DNA from: Salibacterium salarium
Lineage (GTDB): Bacteria; Bacillota; Bacilli; Bacillales; Marinococcaceae
Assembly (NCBI RefSeq): GCF_030813635.1
Contig: NZ_JAUSUM010000003.1
Location: forward strand, 62,001 to 126,000
Direction of reading: 5' to 3'
DNA: 64,000 bases
Under the pieces are notes generated by a model that had not been told where the DNA came from, did no database searches, and worked only from the letters and a program-made list of their open reading frames with translations. This document shows, one piece after another, positions 37,603 to 46,193 of this stretch (its first letter is position 1; every line of letters starts with the position of its first letter). The position numbers and the translations under genes are program-made.

Positions 37603-37824
37603 GTTGGGACAAAACCTTTATAAGAACGAAAAATCGCTGCGCCAAAATACTTCGCTTTCCGCGGGCACGGCTCGAGCCTCCTCGGCAGAAAACCCCTGCC
37701 TGCGGGGTCTCGAGACACGTGCTTTTCCCGCAGGAGTCGAAGTATTTTGGCTCCGCTAATATGCAGCTTTTGACCAGCGCAAGACATTCGTGTTTACTAC
37801 CGCATATTTTTCTTTTGTCCCAAC
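37603..37824. repeat. 222-bp MITE-like element with nested inverted repeats
   Basis: Perfect 12-bp terminal inverted repeats (GTTGGGACAAAA at 37603-37614, TTTTGTCCCAAC at 37813-37824) enclose a second perfect 13-bp pair (CCAAAATACTTCG at 37642-37654, CGAAGTATTTTGG at 37738-37750). Inside that lies a GC-rich core with two CTCGAG palindromes and CCCGCAGGAGTC. It holds no gene and occupies most of the gap between the SDR gene and the 492-residue unknown gene. The core resembles GC-rich repeats I recall from other Bacillaceae. No clear target-site duplication was seen. Confidence 0.75.
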
Positions 37825-37889
37825 CTCTTGTATATTTTTATTCTACTCTACAAGAATGATGAATTGATGAAACCATGTTCTTCTCCGAC

Positions 37890-39368
37890 TTATCCAGCCA
37901 CAGAACATCCGTTTATCTGACACCATTCTGTTAGTGCCTGCTCTGCGGTTTGTTTGTCCTCCAGTTTGAATTGAATCCAGCACGGAACTTTCCCTTTGCC
38001 TAGATCAATCTTTAACGTGTTCTCTTCTTCCCACACCAGCTCGCGAATCTGCATGCCCCAGAATTCGTTCGGCCCTATTTTAATCCAGGCCTCATGAAAT
38101 TCAACCGTCGTCCAGACTAGGGATGTTTTGGGAGCCAACTGCCCGTATCCATACAACAGCGCCCCTATCCCAAAAAAGGTAAGTGGGACCGCTAGCACAT
38201 CGGTAAAAAAATACATCACCGCTCCAATCCCTGCGAAATAGACTCCCCCCAATTTGTATGAAGGCGCAACACTCAGATTTTTCGCTTCAAAACTGTCCAG
38301 CACCTTGCTTTTATCGGCAATAATCTCTTTCCATTGAAATGAAAGATGTAACGTAGCCCACATTCGGTAGATTCTTATAATAGGAACAAAAACAAGTAGC
38401 TGAATGCCGATTATTATGAGAATCCCGATATTCCATGTGAATAAAAACAACAAAGCTTCCAGGGGAATAAGAGCATATACAAAAGCATTATATATCCATT
38501 TCAGCACCGGGTAAGGTTTGTATTTTCCTTTAAAAGATACATCTGGCTTCGGGTCCTCTGGCTGGGCGATGGTTCGCTCAAAATGCCATTCCCTTTGTTG
38601 CTTCCAGTCGTCAGAAGTGGACTCAGATAGATGTCCAATAACCCTTACAACGGATTGCAGATAATTTCTTTCTAAAATGATATTAAATACATAATCCCTT
38701 TCAGCTGAAAAGTTTTTCCCTCTTTCTATGTGTCGACTTAAACTAGCATGTTCTTCCAGTGCAAATAGGTCCTGAAGCCACGGTTTATACTCTTCTTGAA
38801 GTGTCTCCCATAACGATATTATTTGATTACTATTAGGTTCGGACAATCTCTTTTCCGATTCAGTCTTTTCCACTACTCGCTTAAGAGAATAAAGACGATT
38901 TAGGATTTGGCTTTCATAAAGTGGTTTCGCTTTCAACATTGGTATAACTACATTGATTGCCTGGGCCCTTTCTGGATTGTAGTCCCTCGCCACGTCAACT
39001 GCTATTCGTTGGATAAGCTCCTCCATCCGCTGTTCGTCTGGATTCATTCTAAGTCGTGCTTCTAAAATTGGTATTAACGAAAGAGCTTTCTTAACCCACA
39101 TCCAATAGGTATACGCCTGATGAATCGATTTTGCTACTTCATCGTCCACTTTATTTCCATTTTTATCGAGTACTATCGAATGCATGAAATGATCATCGTA
39201 CGTATCCACTGTAAATTGACCAACCAAATAATAGTCCTCATTTTCCCACTCAATCGGAAACGTCCGGTGGATTGAAAATTCGGGCAAGGCATGGGGCTTA
39301 TACGCCTTCTTTTGTGCTTTCGTCAGCTTTTTCGTTACATGTACCGGTTTCATCGCTTTCCCCACCAT
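37890..39368 (-). CDS. Unknown 492-residue membrane protein
   Basis: Not recognised. The N-terminal 290 residues look soluble and mostly helical, with charged heptad-like stretches (LNRLYSLKRVVEKTESEKRL; LEEHASLSRHIERGKNF). Two clusters of hydrophobic segments follow (about 298-345 and 373-410), and then an 80-residue C-terminal soluble domain (TTVEFHEAWIKIGPNEFWGM; LGKGKVPCWIQFKLEDKQ). The start at 39368 has AGAGGAA upstream. The C-terminal part could be a PH-like or lipid-facing domain, but that is speculation. It is monocistronic between the repeat element and a long AT-rich gap. Confidence 0.6.
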   Translation of the reverse strand: MVGKAMKPVHVTKKLTKAQKKAYKPHALPEFSIHRTFPIEWENEDYYLVGQFTVDTYDDHFMHSIVLDKNGNKVDDEVAKSIHQAYTYWMWVKKALSLIPILEARLRMNPDEQRMEELIQRIAVDVARDYNPERAQAINVVIPMLKAKPLYESQILNRLYSLKRVVEKTESEKRLSEPNSNQIISLWETLQEEYKPWLQDLFALEEHASLSRHIERGKNFSAERDYVFNIILERNYLQSVVRVIGHLSESTSDDWKQQREWHFERTIAQPEDPKPDVSFKGKYKPYPVLKWIYNAFVYALIPLEALLFLFTWNIGILIIIGIQLLVFVPIIRIYRMWATLHLSFQWKEIIADKSKVLDSFEAKNLSVAPSYKLGGVYFAGIGAVMYFFTDVLAVPLTFFGIGALLYGYGQLAPKTSLVWTTVEFHEAWIKIGPNEFWGMQIRELVWEEENTLKIDLGKGKVPCWIQFKLEDKQTAEQALTEWCQINGCSVAG

Positions 39369-39453
39369 CCATTCATTCCTCTGTCATCCAAGGTTCTAAG
39401 TCTTGTAGAATTTCCTCTTCGGTTCCTTCTTCAAGAGAGTGGGATTTCTTCAT

Positions 39454-39870
39454 CCCAAACTATTGAAAATATAATTATCAAATATTTAATGAATCTGCAA
39501 TACTCTTAAATACAGAAACAATTTGCCTCTTAAAGTGATATTGGCGCCATTCTTTTTTTATCACAATTCCAAAAAAAACAAAAGTTTCCTTAAAAATATA
39601 CTGTTAGTAGATTTATCCCAAAAAACCATTTTCTCATCAGGAACACCACCTCTATACCCAGATCAATAGTTTTAATCTAATCTCTTGTTTACATTCTCTT
39701 ATATATTGAAAGACATAATCTAACACATAGTTAGCGTTTTCTGGCATAAAAGTTATAATATTCAGTTTTTATCAGGGGTTAGTGTAGTTATTAAGGTATA
39801 ATTTTCAACTATTTTCAACATATTTCATAATAGAATTTTTATATGTAAGTCGTTCCTAAAACACCATTAT
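39454..39870. other. AT-rich intergenic stretch without visible genes
   Basis: About 415 bp with no coding frame of substance, no tRNA-like fold and no obvious operator in either direction. It carries the promoter region of the 492-residue gene and the end of the DMT transporter transcript. Confidence 0.6.
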
Positions 39871-39873
39871 AAA

Positions 39874-39897
39874 ACAGTCGCTTTTTAAGACGACTGT
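39874..39897 (-). terminator. Hairpin over the DMT transporter stop codon
   Basis: ACAGTCG (39874-39880) pairs with CGACTGT (39891-39897), and the minus strand continues GTTTTAT. The hairpin spans the end of the reading frame. The short T-run makes it a modest terminator. Confidence 0.55.
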
Positions 39898-40802
39898 TTC
39901 TTTTGGATATATTTTTCAGAGCAGGTATGTTCTTTTCTTTTTGTCGTTAATAACACCCCGCTAATAACGACAAGCGCTCCTATTATTTGTGTCATCGTTA
40001 TCTCTTCTCCAAGAAAAAGTAAGGAGCCGGCAATAACAAACACAGGTAATAAATTTAAGAAAATAGAAGCTTGTGAAGGACCGACTTCTTCCACTCCTTT
40101 ATTCCATAAAACAAGCGCAATTAAAGATGGAAAAATACCTAAATACAAAAGACCTAGGGCATGATTCATTTGAAAAATATTCGGAAATCCATAGGCGCCC
40201 CACTCTAAAGCTGCAATCGGGAGCAACACCATATTTGCAATCACAAGCATGATTACCAAACTACCGTATATAGGGAACTTTGTCATATGAGATTTCACCA
40301 AAATCGAATAAGCTACCCAAGTCGCAACCGCAGCAAGCATAATAACATCGCCCTGATTAAAAGCGAGTTTTCGAATGATCTCCCACGATCCTTCCGTAAT
40401 TACCCAGATTGCTCCTCCCATCGACAAGATAACCCCAAACCACTGCATTCCTTTCAATCTTTCCCCTAAAAACAATAAACTGAAAAGAATCGTGAATACC
40501 GGAATAGACGCTTCCATAATGGCGACGTTTGTTGAACTCGTAAACTGCAATGATGCATAAATAAAGGAGTTAAAAAAAGCCACTCCGGTTAAACCAAGCG
40601 CTAAAATGGCTTTCCATTCCTGTTTAAATGTCGCTTGATAAGCATTTACTTGTTTCCAACCTATAGGAAGCACAACGATAAGAGCTATAAAAACGCGAAA
40701 AAAAGCAATCGTATAAGGTGGAAGTTCATTCATAGCTTTGCCTACTATAATATTACCTGAAAAAATAATTGCTGTTACGACTAAAAAGAGATAAGCTTTC
40801 AT
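39885..40802 (-). CDS. DMT-superfamily transporter (EamA family)
   Basis: Ten-helix exporter of 305 residues with two EamA repeats. Helix 1 contains VVTAIIFSGNIIVGKAMNEL; later come SLQFTSSTNVAIMEASIPVF and, in repeat 2, LVLWNKGVEEVGPSQASIFL and FLNLLPVFVIAGSLLFLGE. ATG 40802 follows GGGTGGGG by five bases; an earlier TTG is less likely. It is not closely similar to the DMT protein at 27475 or to RarD at 59467, so the three are probably different paralogues. Substrate unknown. Confidence 0.85.
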   Translation of the reverse strand: MKAYLFLVVTAIIFSGNIIVGKAMNELPPYTIAFFRVFIALIVVLPIGWKQVNAYQATFKQEWKAILALGLTGVAFFNSFIYASLQFTSSTNVAIMEASIPVFTILFSLLFLGERLKGMQWFGVILSMGGAIWVITEGSWEIIRKLAFNQGDVIMLAAVATWVAYSILVKSHMTKFPIYGSLVIMLVIANMVLLPIAALEWGAYGFPNIFQMNHALGLLYLGIFPSLIALVLWNKGVEEVGPSQASIFLNLLPVFVIAGSLLFLGEEITMTQIIGALVVISGVLLTTKRKEHTCSEKYIQKKQSS

Positions 40803-40950
40803 TTCAACCCCACCCTTCAAAAAACCTTCTTCATTGTATCTAATTGTTAAAAATAGAGTAAGCCCCTCCTTTAAATATCAAGGAAAAATGCCGAAATAAA
40901 AAGGGGAAGTTATTTGTTAAATAGTTACACAAAAAAGGGGCTGTGGACCA

Positions 40951-42261
40951 ATGAAATTTGCACTACCATTTACAAAAAAACAAGAAGAGTCTACCTACAT
41001 AGATAAGGATAACGACAATGTTACATTAAATATTAGAGGCCACGAGGACCTTCAGAAGCAATTGGATCTCATTTCATTTACGAAAAAAGATCTTCACATC
41101 ATTAAAAACTTAGAATCAACCGTCCATAAACATATTAAAGAAATTACCGATGAATTTTATCAAGCCGTCACCGCTCAACCTGGTTTATTAGATATCATAA
41201 AAGAACACAGCAGCGTAGAACGTCTAAAGAGTACATTTCAACAACATATTAAAGAAATGTTTTCGGCTCGTATTGATGAAAACTTTATAGACAAACGTAG
41301 AAAAATCGCTTTTGCCCATGTGCAAGTTGGACTTCAAACAAAATGGTATATGGCTGCATTTGAGAAATTATATTTATCTCTTTGTCAAACCTATATGGAG
41401 CAGTTGGAAAATCAACAAGATATGTTACAAGCAATAACTGTAACAAGTAAACTTATAAACTTTGAACAACAAATTGTTTTAGAAGAATACGAAAACGAAC
41501 ATGAACGAATTCGTGCAAAACACGCTGCCACAGAAAAAGAACTCACTCAACATGTCAGTGTAACCGCGAATGAATTAGCTTCCTTATCTGGACAAACGAG
41601 CGATTCTGTAAAAAAACTAAACGATCAAGCCACAGGAACGATGGAATTGGCTAAAGAAGGGTCAGCTTTAGCACAAGAATCTCAAGCACGTTCCGATGCC
41701 GGAAAAGAACAATTACAATCCCTGCACGCTAATATGAATGACGTCAATACTAGCGTGAGTAATATCTCTGAACACGTGAGTAAACTAAATACAATTTCAG
41801 CACAAATGAATGAAGTCATAGAGTTAGTGGATAAAGTGTCGGAACAAACAAACTTACTCGCTTTAAACGCATCAATAGAAGCAACTCGTGCTGGTGAACA
41901 CGGGAAAGGTTTTGCAGTTGTTGCTGGTGAGATTCGTAAGTTATCTTCTCAAACCAAGTCATCAACATCTAGAATTGCTGAATTAATTGAAAACACAAAG
42001 GAACAAAGTGAAAAAGTGACCTCGGCTGTCGACAGCATTGGAGAAGTCGTGAACAATGGGACAAACAGTCTTTCTAATACAGATGAACATTTTGATGAAA
42101 TTCAAGAAGCTATGCGTAAAACGAAAAATCAAAATGACAGTATTGAAAAAGAGCTGGAAAAACTCTTATCTTCTGTCAACGAAATCGACAAAGCTTCTGG
42201 GGAAGCAGCAAATTCTGCTAATCAACTAAAATCATCTACAGACCGCTTTACAAACGTATAA
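40951..42261 (+). CDS. hemAT: Heme-based aerotaxis transducer HemAT
   Basis: Soluble oxygen sensor for aerotaxis. Residues about 30-190 form a globin domain whose proximal heme ligand is His123 ([14 protein letters not shown]). Tyr70 matches the distal tyrosine of B. subtilis HemAT at the same number. The rest is a chemoreceptor signalling coiled coil with the tip [20 protein letters not shown] then [14 protein letters not shown]. 436 residues against 432 in B. subtilis, no membrane helices. ATG after AAAAAAGGGG. Single gene with its own terminator. Confidence 0.94.
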   Translation: MKFALPFTKKQEESTYIDKDNDNVTLNIRGHEDLQKQLDLISFTKKDLHIIKNLESTVHKHIKEITDEFYQAVTAQPGLLDIIKEHSSVERLKSTFQQHIKEMFSARIDENFIDKRRKIAFAHVQVGLQTKWYMAAFEKLYLSLCQTYMEQLENQQDMLQAITVTSKLINFEQQIVLEEYENEHERIRAKHAATEKELTQHVSVTANELASLSGQTSDSVKKLNDQATGTMELAKEGSALAQESQARSDAGKEQLQSLHANMNDVNTSVSNISEHVSKLNTISAQMNEVIELVDKVSEQTNLLALNASIEATRAGEHGKGFAVVAGEIRKLSSQTKSSTSRIAELIENTKEQSEKVTSAVDSIGEVVNNGTNSLSNTDEHFDEIQEAMRKTKNQNDSIEKELEKLLSSVNEIDKASGEAANSANQLKSSTDRFTNV

Positions 42262-42272
42262 ACAATCACCGG

Positions 42273-42313
42273 ATCATACGCTGAAATCTAAAAGCGTATG
42301 ATTTGTTTTTTTA
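42273..42313 (+). terminator. Terminator of hemAT
   Basis: ATCATACGCT (42273-42282) pairs perfectly with AGCGTATGAT (42293-42302), followed by TTGTTTTTTT. The T-run touches the mhq operator. Confidence 0.9.
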
Positions 42314-42335
42314 TCAGTTTAGGTATAAACTGATA
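42312..42335. promoter_or_regulatory. Perfect 10-bp inverted repeat, probable MhqR operator
   Basis: TATCAGTTTA (42312-42321), a GGTA spacer and TAAACTGATA (42326-42335) form a perfect palindrome 35 bp before the MarR-type gene. The symmetry and size suit a MarR/DUF24-class dimer. The arm sequence differs from the B. subtilis MhqR box as I remember it (TATCTCGA-type), sharing mainly the outer TATC/GATA. Confidence 0.65.
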
Positions 42336-42369
42336 AGGGTAAGATAACACTAGAAGGGAAGTATGACAT

Positions 42370-42840
42370 ATGTTCCATAACGATAAATCATCCCCTTCCT
42401 CTAAACAGGAAGAACGTTTATCCCTACTTCTCTGGTTTCGTTTATCCCGCTTTTACAATCAAAGTCTACGACGCTCCAATTTTCATTTAAAAAAATGGGG
42501 GCTTACCGTCGCCCAGTTTGATGTGCTCGTGCAAATTGGTACACACCAGCCTTTAACACAAAAAGAACTGGCGGCTAAATTGTTTGTAACGAAAGGAAAC
42601 ATGACCCAGGTACTTGGACGAATGGAAGAACTGGGCTGGATTAAACGAGAACAAGAGTGGAAAACAAAAGTATTATCTTTAACAAACCTTGGAAAAGAAA
42701 TGTATGAAGATGTTGTCCCACACCAAGAACAATTTCAGGCTTCTCAATTTCAAGGACTTACCAAAGAAGAACAAAAGCAGCTTCTCGATTTACTTCGTAA
42801 ACTGCAGCACCAAAATAACAATGCGGAGGAATTAGAATGA
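42370..42840 (+). CDS. mhqR: MarR-family regulator, MhqR-like
   Basis: A 156-residue MarR repressor. The dimer helix LSLLLWFRLSRFYNQSLRRS is followed by a winged helix (TVAQFDVLVQIGTHQPLTQ, KELAAKLFVTKGNMTQVLGR, MEELGWIKRE). It matches the MhqR (YkvE) group, which senses quinones, hydroquinones and diamide-like electrophiles. It overlaps the dioxygenase gene by 4 bp (ATGA), so they are co-translated. The perfect palindrome upstream is the likely autoregulatory site. The start at 42370 is the most upstream ATG with purines ahead of it (GAAGGGAAG). Confidence 0.82.
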   Translation: MFHNDKSSPSSKQEERLSLLLWFRLSRFYNQSLRRSNFHLKKWGLTVAQFDVLVQIGTHQPLTQKELAAKLFVTKGNMTQVLGRMEELGWIKREQEWKTKVLSLTNLGKEMYEDVVPHQEQFQASQFQGLTKEEQKQLLDLLRKLQHQNNNAEELE

Positions 42841-43814
42841 ATATAAAAGGAATACACCATTTATCTGCTATAACAGCTAATGCAAAGGAAAACCTTAACT
42901 TTTACACTAATGTTTTAGGCTTACGGTTAGTAAAAAAAACGGTTAATCAAGATGATACATCCGTTTACCATCTATTTTATGGTGATGAACGTGGAAATCC
43001 CGGGACAGAGCTCACATTCTTTGAAATCCCAATGGCAGCTCCGAACCAACCAGGAACAAGCAGTATTTCTGCCACATCTTTGCGGGTAGCGGACGATGAA
43101 GCTTTACATTATTGGAAAAAGCGTTTAGAGGAATTCAATGTAGAGCACGAAGAAATAAAAGAACGAGGCGGACGCCATACGATAGCATTTAAAGATTTTG
43201 AAGGACAGCGCCTCATTTTCGTATCTGATGAAACGAACGAAGGTGTGCCAGGTGGTAGATCATGGGATAAGGCACCGGTCCCTCAAGAACATGGAGTAAC
43301 CGGTCTTGGCCCTATCAAACTTACCGTCCGCGATGTTAAACCAACAGAAAAAGTATTAATGGACGTTATGGGATTTCACAAAATAGACAGTTATCCATCT
43401 CCAGAACAAGGACAACCGGACATTATTGTATATGAGACAGGAGAAGGCGGAAGTGGTGCTGAAATTCATATTGAAGAACGTCCGAACCTTCCTTTTGAAA
43501 GACAAGGACGCGGCGGCGTGCACCATGTAGCATTTCGTGTAGAAGACTTAGATGAACTCGAAAAATGGATTGAGCGCATCAGCAATGTCGGTCTACCAAA
43601 TTCCGGATTTGTCGAGCGTTATTATTTCAGATCTCTCTACTTCCGTGAGCCAAATGGCATCTTGTTCGAAATCGCAACGGATGGACCTGGCTTTGACGGC
43701 GATGAAGATATAGAACACTTAGGAGAAACACTCGCTCTCCCGCCGTACTTGGAGCCGCAGCGCGAAGAAATTGAAGCAAAATTAAAACCACTTGATTACA
43801 AACCAGGAGTGTAA
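42837..43814 (+). CDS. mhqO: VOC-family ring-cleaving dioxygenase (MhqO/MhqA-like)
   Basis: Metal-dependent extradiol-type dioxygenase of the glyoxalase/VOC fold with two repeated modules in 325 residues. The metal ligands expected in the family appear as His6/His7 in IKGIHHLSAITANAKEN, His222-region in RGGVHHVAFRVEDLDEL and a late Glu in NGILFEIATDGPGF. Bacillus homologues detoxify hydroquinones and catechols, which fits a gene co-expressed with MhqR and an MhqD-like esterase. The MhqO versus MhqA or MhqE name is chosen by similarity of layout only. Confidence 0.83.
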   Translation: MNIKGIHHLSAITANAKENLNFYTNVLGLRLVKKTVNQDDTSVYHLFYGDERGNPGTELTFFEIPMAAPNQPGTSSISATSLRVADDEALHYWKKRLEEFNVEHEEIKERGGRHTIAFKDFEGQRLIFVSDETNEGVPGGRSWDKAPVPQEHGVTGLGPIKLTVRDVKPTEKVLMDVMGFHKIDSYPSPEQGQPDIIVYETGEGGSGAEIHIEERPNLPFERQGRGGVHHVAFRVEDLDELEKWIERISNVGLPNSGFVERYYFRSLYFREPNGILFEIATDGPGFDGDEDIEHLGETLALPPYLEPQREEIEAKLKPLDYKPGV

Positions 43815-43829
43815 AAGGAGATTTACGTC

Positions 43830-44435
43830 ATGAAGCATATTTTTAAAGAAGGTAAACAAGACGCACCTGTTCTGTTGTTACTACACGGAACCGGAGGCAC
43901 TGAAGAAGATTTGCTTGAAGTAGCTAAAATGATTGATGAAGACGCTTCTGTTTTAAGCGTGCGCGGCAACGTTTCCGAAAATGGAATGCCCCGCTTTTTC
44001 CGACGTTTAGCAGAAGGAGTTTTCGATGAAGAAGACCTTATCTTTCGCACAAAAGAACTATATGAGTTCATCGATGAAAGCGCGGAACAGTATGGATTTG
44101 ACCGGAGTAACGTCGTTGCCGTCGGCTATTCTAACGGGGCCAATATCGCCGCCAGCTTATTATTCCATTATGAAAATTCCTTAAAAGGGGCTTTGCTCCA
44201 TCATCCAATGGTTCCCCGTAAAGGTGTCGACATACCAAACTTGGACGGGCAATCTGTCTTTATTGGCGCAGGGGCTAATGACCCGATTTGCGCTTCTGAA
44301 GAAACCGAAGAACTATCTAAATTGTTAGAAGAAGCAGGCGCTGATGTCCACGTACAATGGGAACACAGCGGACACCAACTAACCATCGAAGAAGTCAAAG
44401 GCGCCGCAGCATTTTACAAAAACAATATAAATTAG
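43830..44435 (+). CDS. mhqD: Carboxylesterase/phospholipase MhqD-like
   Basis: Alpha/beta hydrolase of 201 residues. Oxyanion region LLLHGTGGTEEDLLE (about 17-31), nucleophile Ser101 in VGYSNGANIA, Asp151 in GANDPICASEE and His182 in HSGHQLTIEE make a full catalytic triad. The ATG has AAAGGAG nine bases upstream and lies 15 bp after the dioxygenase stop, so this is the third gene of the mhq unit. It probably hydrolyses ring-cleavage products or ester adducts; the physiological substrate is unproved in the family. Confidence 0.86.
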   Translation: MKHIFKEGKQDAPVLLLLHGTGGTEEDLLEVAKMIDEDASVLSVRGNVSENGMPRFFRRLAEGVFDEEDLIFRTKELYEFIDESAEQYGFDRSNVVAVGYSNGANIAASLLFHYENSLKGALLHHPMVPRKGVDIPNLDGQSVFIGAGANDPICASEETEELSKLLEEAGADVHVQWEHSGHQLTIEEVKGAAAFYKNNIN

Positions 44436-44468
44436 TCTACGTCCAATATTATCTTTTTTGACAATTTC

Positions 44469-44513
44469 AGAAGGTTGTTATGGAGAACCCATAATGACCT
44501 TCTTTCGTTTTTT
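44469..44513 (+). terminator. Strong terminator of the mhq operon
   Basis: AGAAGGT-TG-TTATGG pairs with CCATAA-TG-ACCTTCT around AGAAC, followed by TTCGTTTTTT. The remaining gap to the FetA gene (about 260 bp) shows no convincing coding sequence. Confidence 0.9.
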
Positions 44514-44773
44514 ACATTTAGTTTTAAAGAAAAATCGTTACCGCAGAATAAATCAGCAAACAACCACATTTTTATCTCCCCTAAAATCCACCATTATGAT
44601 AGACGGATATAGAGCCTTCGTGAATCAACCTAGTACTGATTTCAACAAGTTTCAAACTCAACGCTCTCGGTCTGTATTTTTAAATACAATCTTCCATAAA
44701 CTAAAGTTTCAAATATTGTAAAGTACGCTTCACGGCGATACGATAGAAAAAGTACAGCCGCAAGGAGGTTATC

Positions 44774-45406
44774 ATGTTCACATTTAAACAGGTCTTATAT
44801 AAAGATATTTTAAACATTGATGAACTCCATATTGATGAAAAATCAATAACCGCTTTAATCGGCGAAAGCGGAACGGGCAAGTCAACGTTATTAAAGCTAA
44901 TGAATCATTTGATAGCTTGTACAGACGGAACTATTTCTTACAAAGGAACTCCTGTTGAGGAATTGGATGCAGTAAAGCTTCGCCGTGATGCCGCTATGCT
45001 TTCTCAAACTCCGGTTTTGTTCGGTGAAACCGTGCGGGAGAATTTAGAAGCAGGGCTTCTCTTTTCAGAAAAAACACTTCCTTCAGAGAAAGAAATGATA
45101 GACGCCATGCAGCGTTATTATTTAGAAAAAAACCTAGATGACAAAGCAGACAAACTGTCCGGCGGGGAGCAGCAGCGATTAGCCTTAGCACGAATTACCT
45201 TGTTAGATCCAGAAGTATTCCTTTTGGACGAACCAACTTCTGCTTTGGATGATGAATTAGAACATGACGTGATGGAACGATTTATGGCGTATGCCCAAGA
45301 CAATGAAAAAACCGTTATATTCGTGACGCATTCGCAATCCATAGCAGAAGAATTCTCTGACACGATCATTGATATCACACCATATTCAAAAAAAGGACGT
45401 GATTAA
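44774..45406 (+). CDS. fetA: FetA/YjkB-type ABC transporter ATP-binding protein
   Basis: A 210-residue ABC ATPase with Walker A GESGTGKST (residues 30-38), Q-loop MLSQTPVLFGETVRENL, signature LSGGEQQR, Walker B VFLLDEP and switch VTHS. It is short and lacks a C-terminal regulatory domain, like E. coli FetA (YbbL) and B. subtilis YjkB. The ATG follows AAGGAGG by six bases. It overlaps or abuts the FetB-type permease gene. FetAB is reported to export iron under oxidative stress in E. coli; the substrate here is inferred from that. Confidence 0.85.
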   Translation: MFTFKQVLYKDILNIDELHIDEKSITALIGESGTGKSTLLKLMNHLIACTDGTISYKGTPVEELDAVKLRRDAAMLSQTPVLFGETVRENLEAGLLFSEKTLPSEKEMIDAMQRYYLEKNLDDKADKLSGGEQQRLALARITLLDPEVFLLDEPTSALDDELEHDVMERFMAYAQDNEKTVIFVTHSQSIAEEFSDTIIDITPYSKKGRD

Positions 45407-46193
45407 ACTGAATGATAACATTATCGACCTTACGATATGGCAGCTATCTCTCGCCTATGTCTTCATCATTATGTTACTTATTATCGTGAAGATAAGAAAA
45501 ATCCCAAGAAACAAAGAAATATTCATTTCTACCTTGCGAATGACAATTCAGTTGCTACTCGTAGGTTACATACTTATGTATTTATTTGAAAATCCCCACC
45601 CATTATGGACAACATTGGTCGTTTTATTAATGGTTACGTTTGCAATTTGGAATATTTATAAACGAGTCCGCAGTGATTTAGATAAAAAAATGAAACAGAT
45701 TATCGCTGTTTCCATGGCTGCCGGTACCTTGTCCAGCTTAATTTATTTTAATTTTATCGTCATACAATTTTCTCCGTGGTATGAACCGCGTTATTTCATC
45801 CCCATTGCGGGAATGATAATTGGGAACTCCATGACCGGGGTTACACTTGGAGTACAAACATTGACAGAAGGTATGAAAGATCAACGCCAGCGCGTCGAGG
45901 CAGCTCTCATGTTGGGGGCTGCCCCTAAAGAAGCCAGCAGAAAAATCGTCAACCAAGCTTTCGATAACGCTATCCTTCCTACCATTAATTCCATGGTCGG
46001 CACAGGTATTGTATTTTTACCCGGTATGATGACCGGTCAAATATTGGCCGGAGTGAACCCTGTCACCGCAATTGAATACCAAATCGCTATTTTACTTGGA
46101 GTTACCGGTGCCGTTTCTCTTACCGTTATTTTGTTTGTCCAAAACGGCTACAAAGTATTTTTTAACGAAAAAAGTCAGCTTGAAGAAAAATAA
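45399..46193 (+). CDS. fetB: FetB/YjkA-type ABC transporter permease
   Basis: Permease of about 262 residues with seven or so membrane helices, matching the FetB (YbbM/UPF0014) family. Visible are RKIPRNKEIFISTLRMTIQL, PIAGMIIGNSMTGVTLGVQT, the cytoplasmic EAALMLGAAPKEASRKIV coupling helix and VGTGIVFLPGMMTGQILAG. The start is unclear: GTG 45399 is only one base after AAAAGGA, and a CTG at 45408 has better spacing, so I give the outer limit. Its stop codon abuts the stop of the convergent AbrB-family gene. Confidence 0.83.
   Translation: MIKLNDNIIDLTIWQLSLAYVFIIMLLIIVKIRKIPRNKEIFISTLRMTIQLLLVGYILMYLFENPHPLWTTLVVLLMVTFAIWNIYKRVRSDLDKKMKQIIAVSMAAGTLSSLIYFNFIVIQFSPWYEPRYFIPIAGMIIGNSMTGVTLGVQTLTEGMKDQRQRVEAALMLGAAPKEASRKIVNQAFDNAILPTINSMVGTGIVFLPGMMTGQILAGVNPVTAIEYQIAILLGVTGAVSLTVILFVQNGYKVFFNEKSQLEEK

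Noticed and set aside
39373-39453. A 26-codon minus-strand frame (MKKSHSLEEGTEEE...) ending just before the 492-residue gene
   Set aside because: No ribosome site precedes its ATG and it has no recognisable relative; its end only happens to carry the ribosome site of the next gene. A leader peptide cannot be excluded.
44458-44721. An 87-codon plus-strand frame after mhqD
   Set aside because: Its first third lies in the mhq terminator hairpin, it has no ribosome site and its composition is not protein-like.
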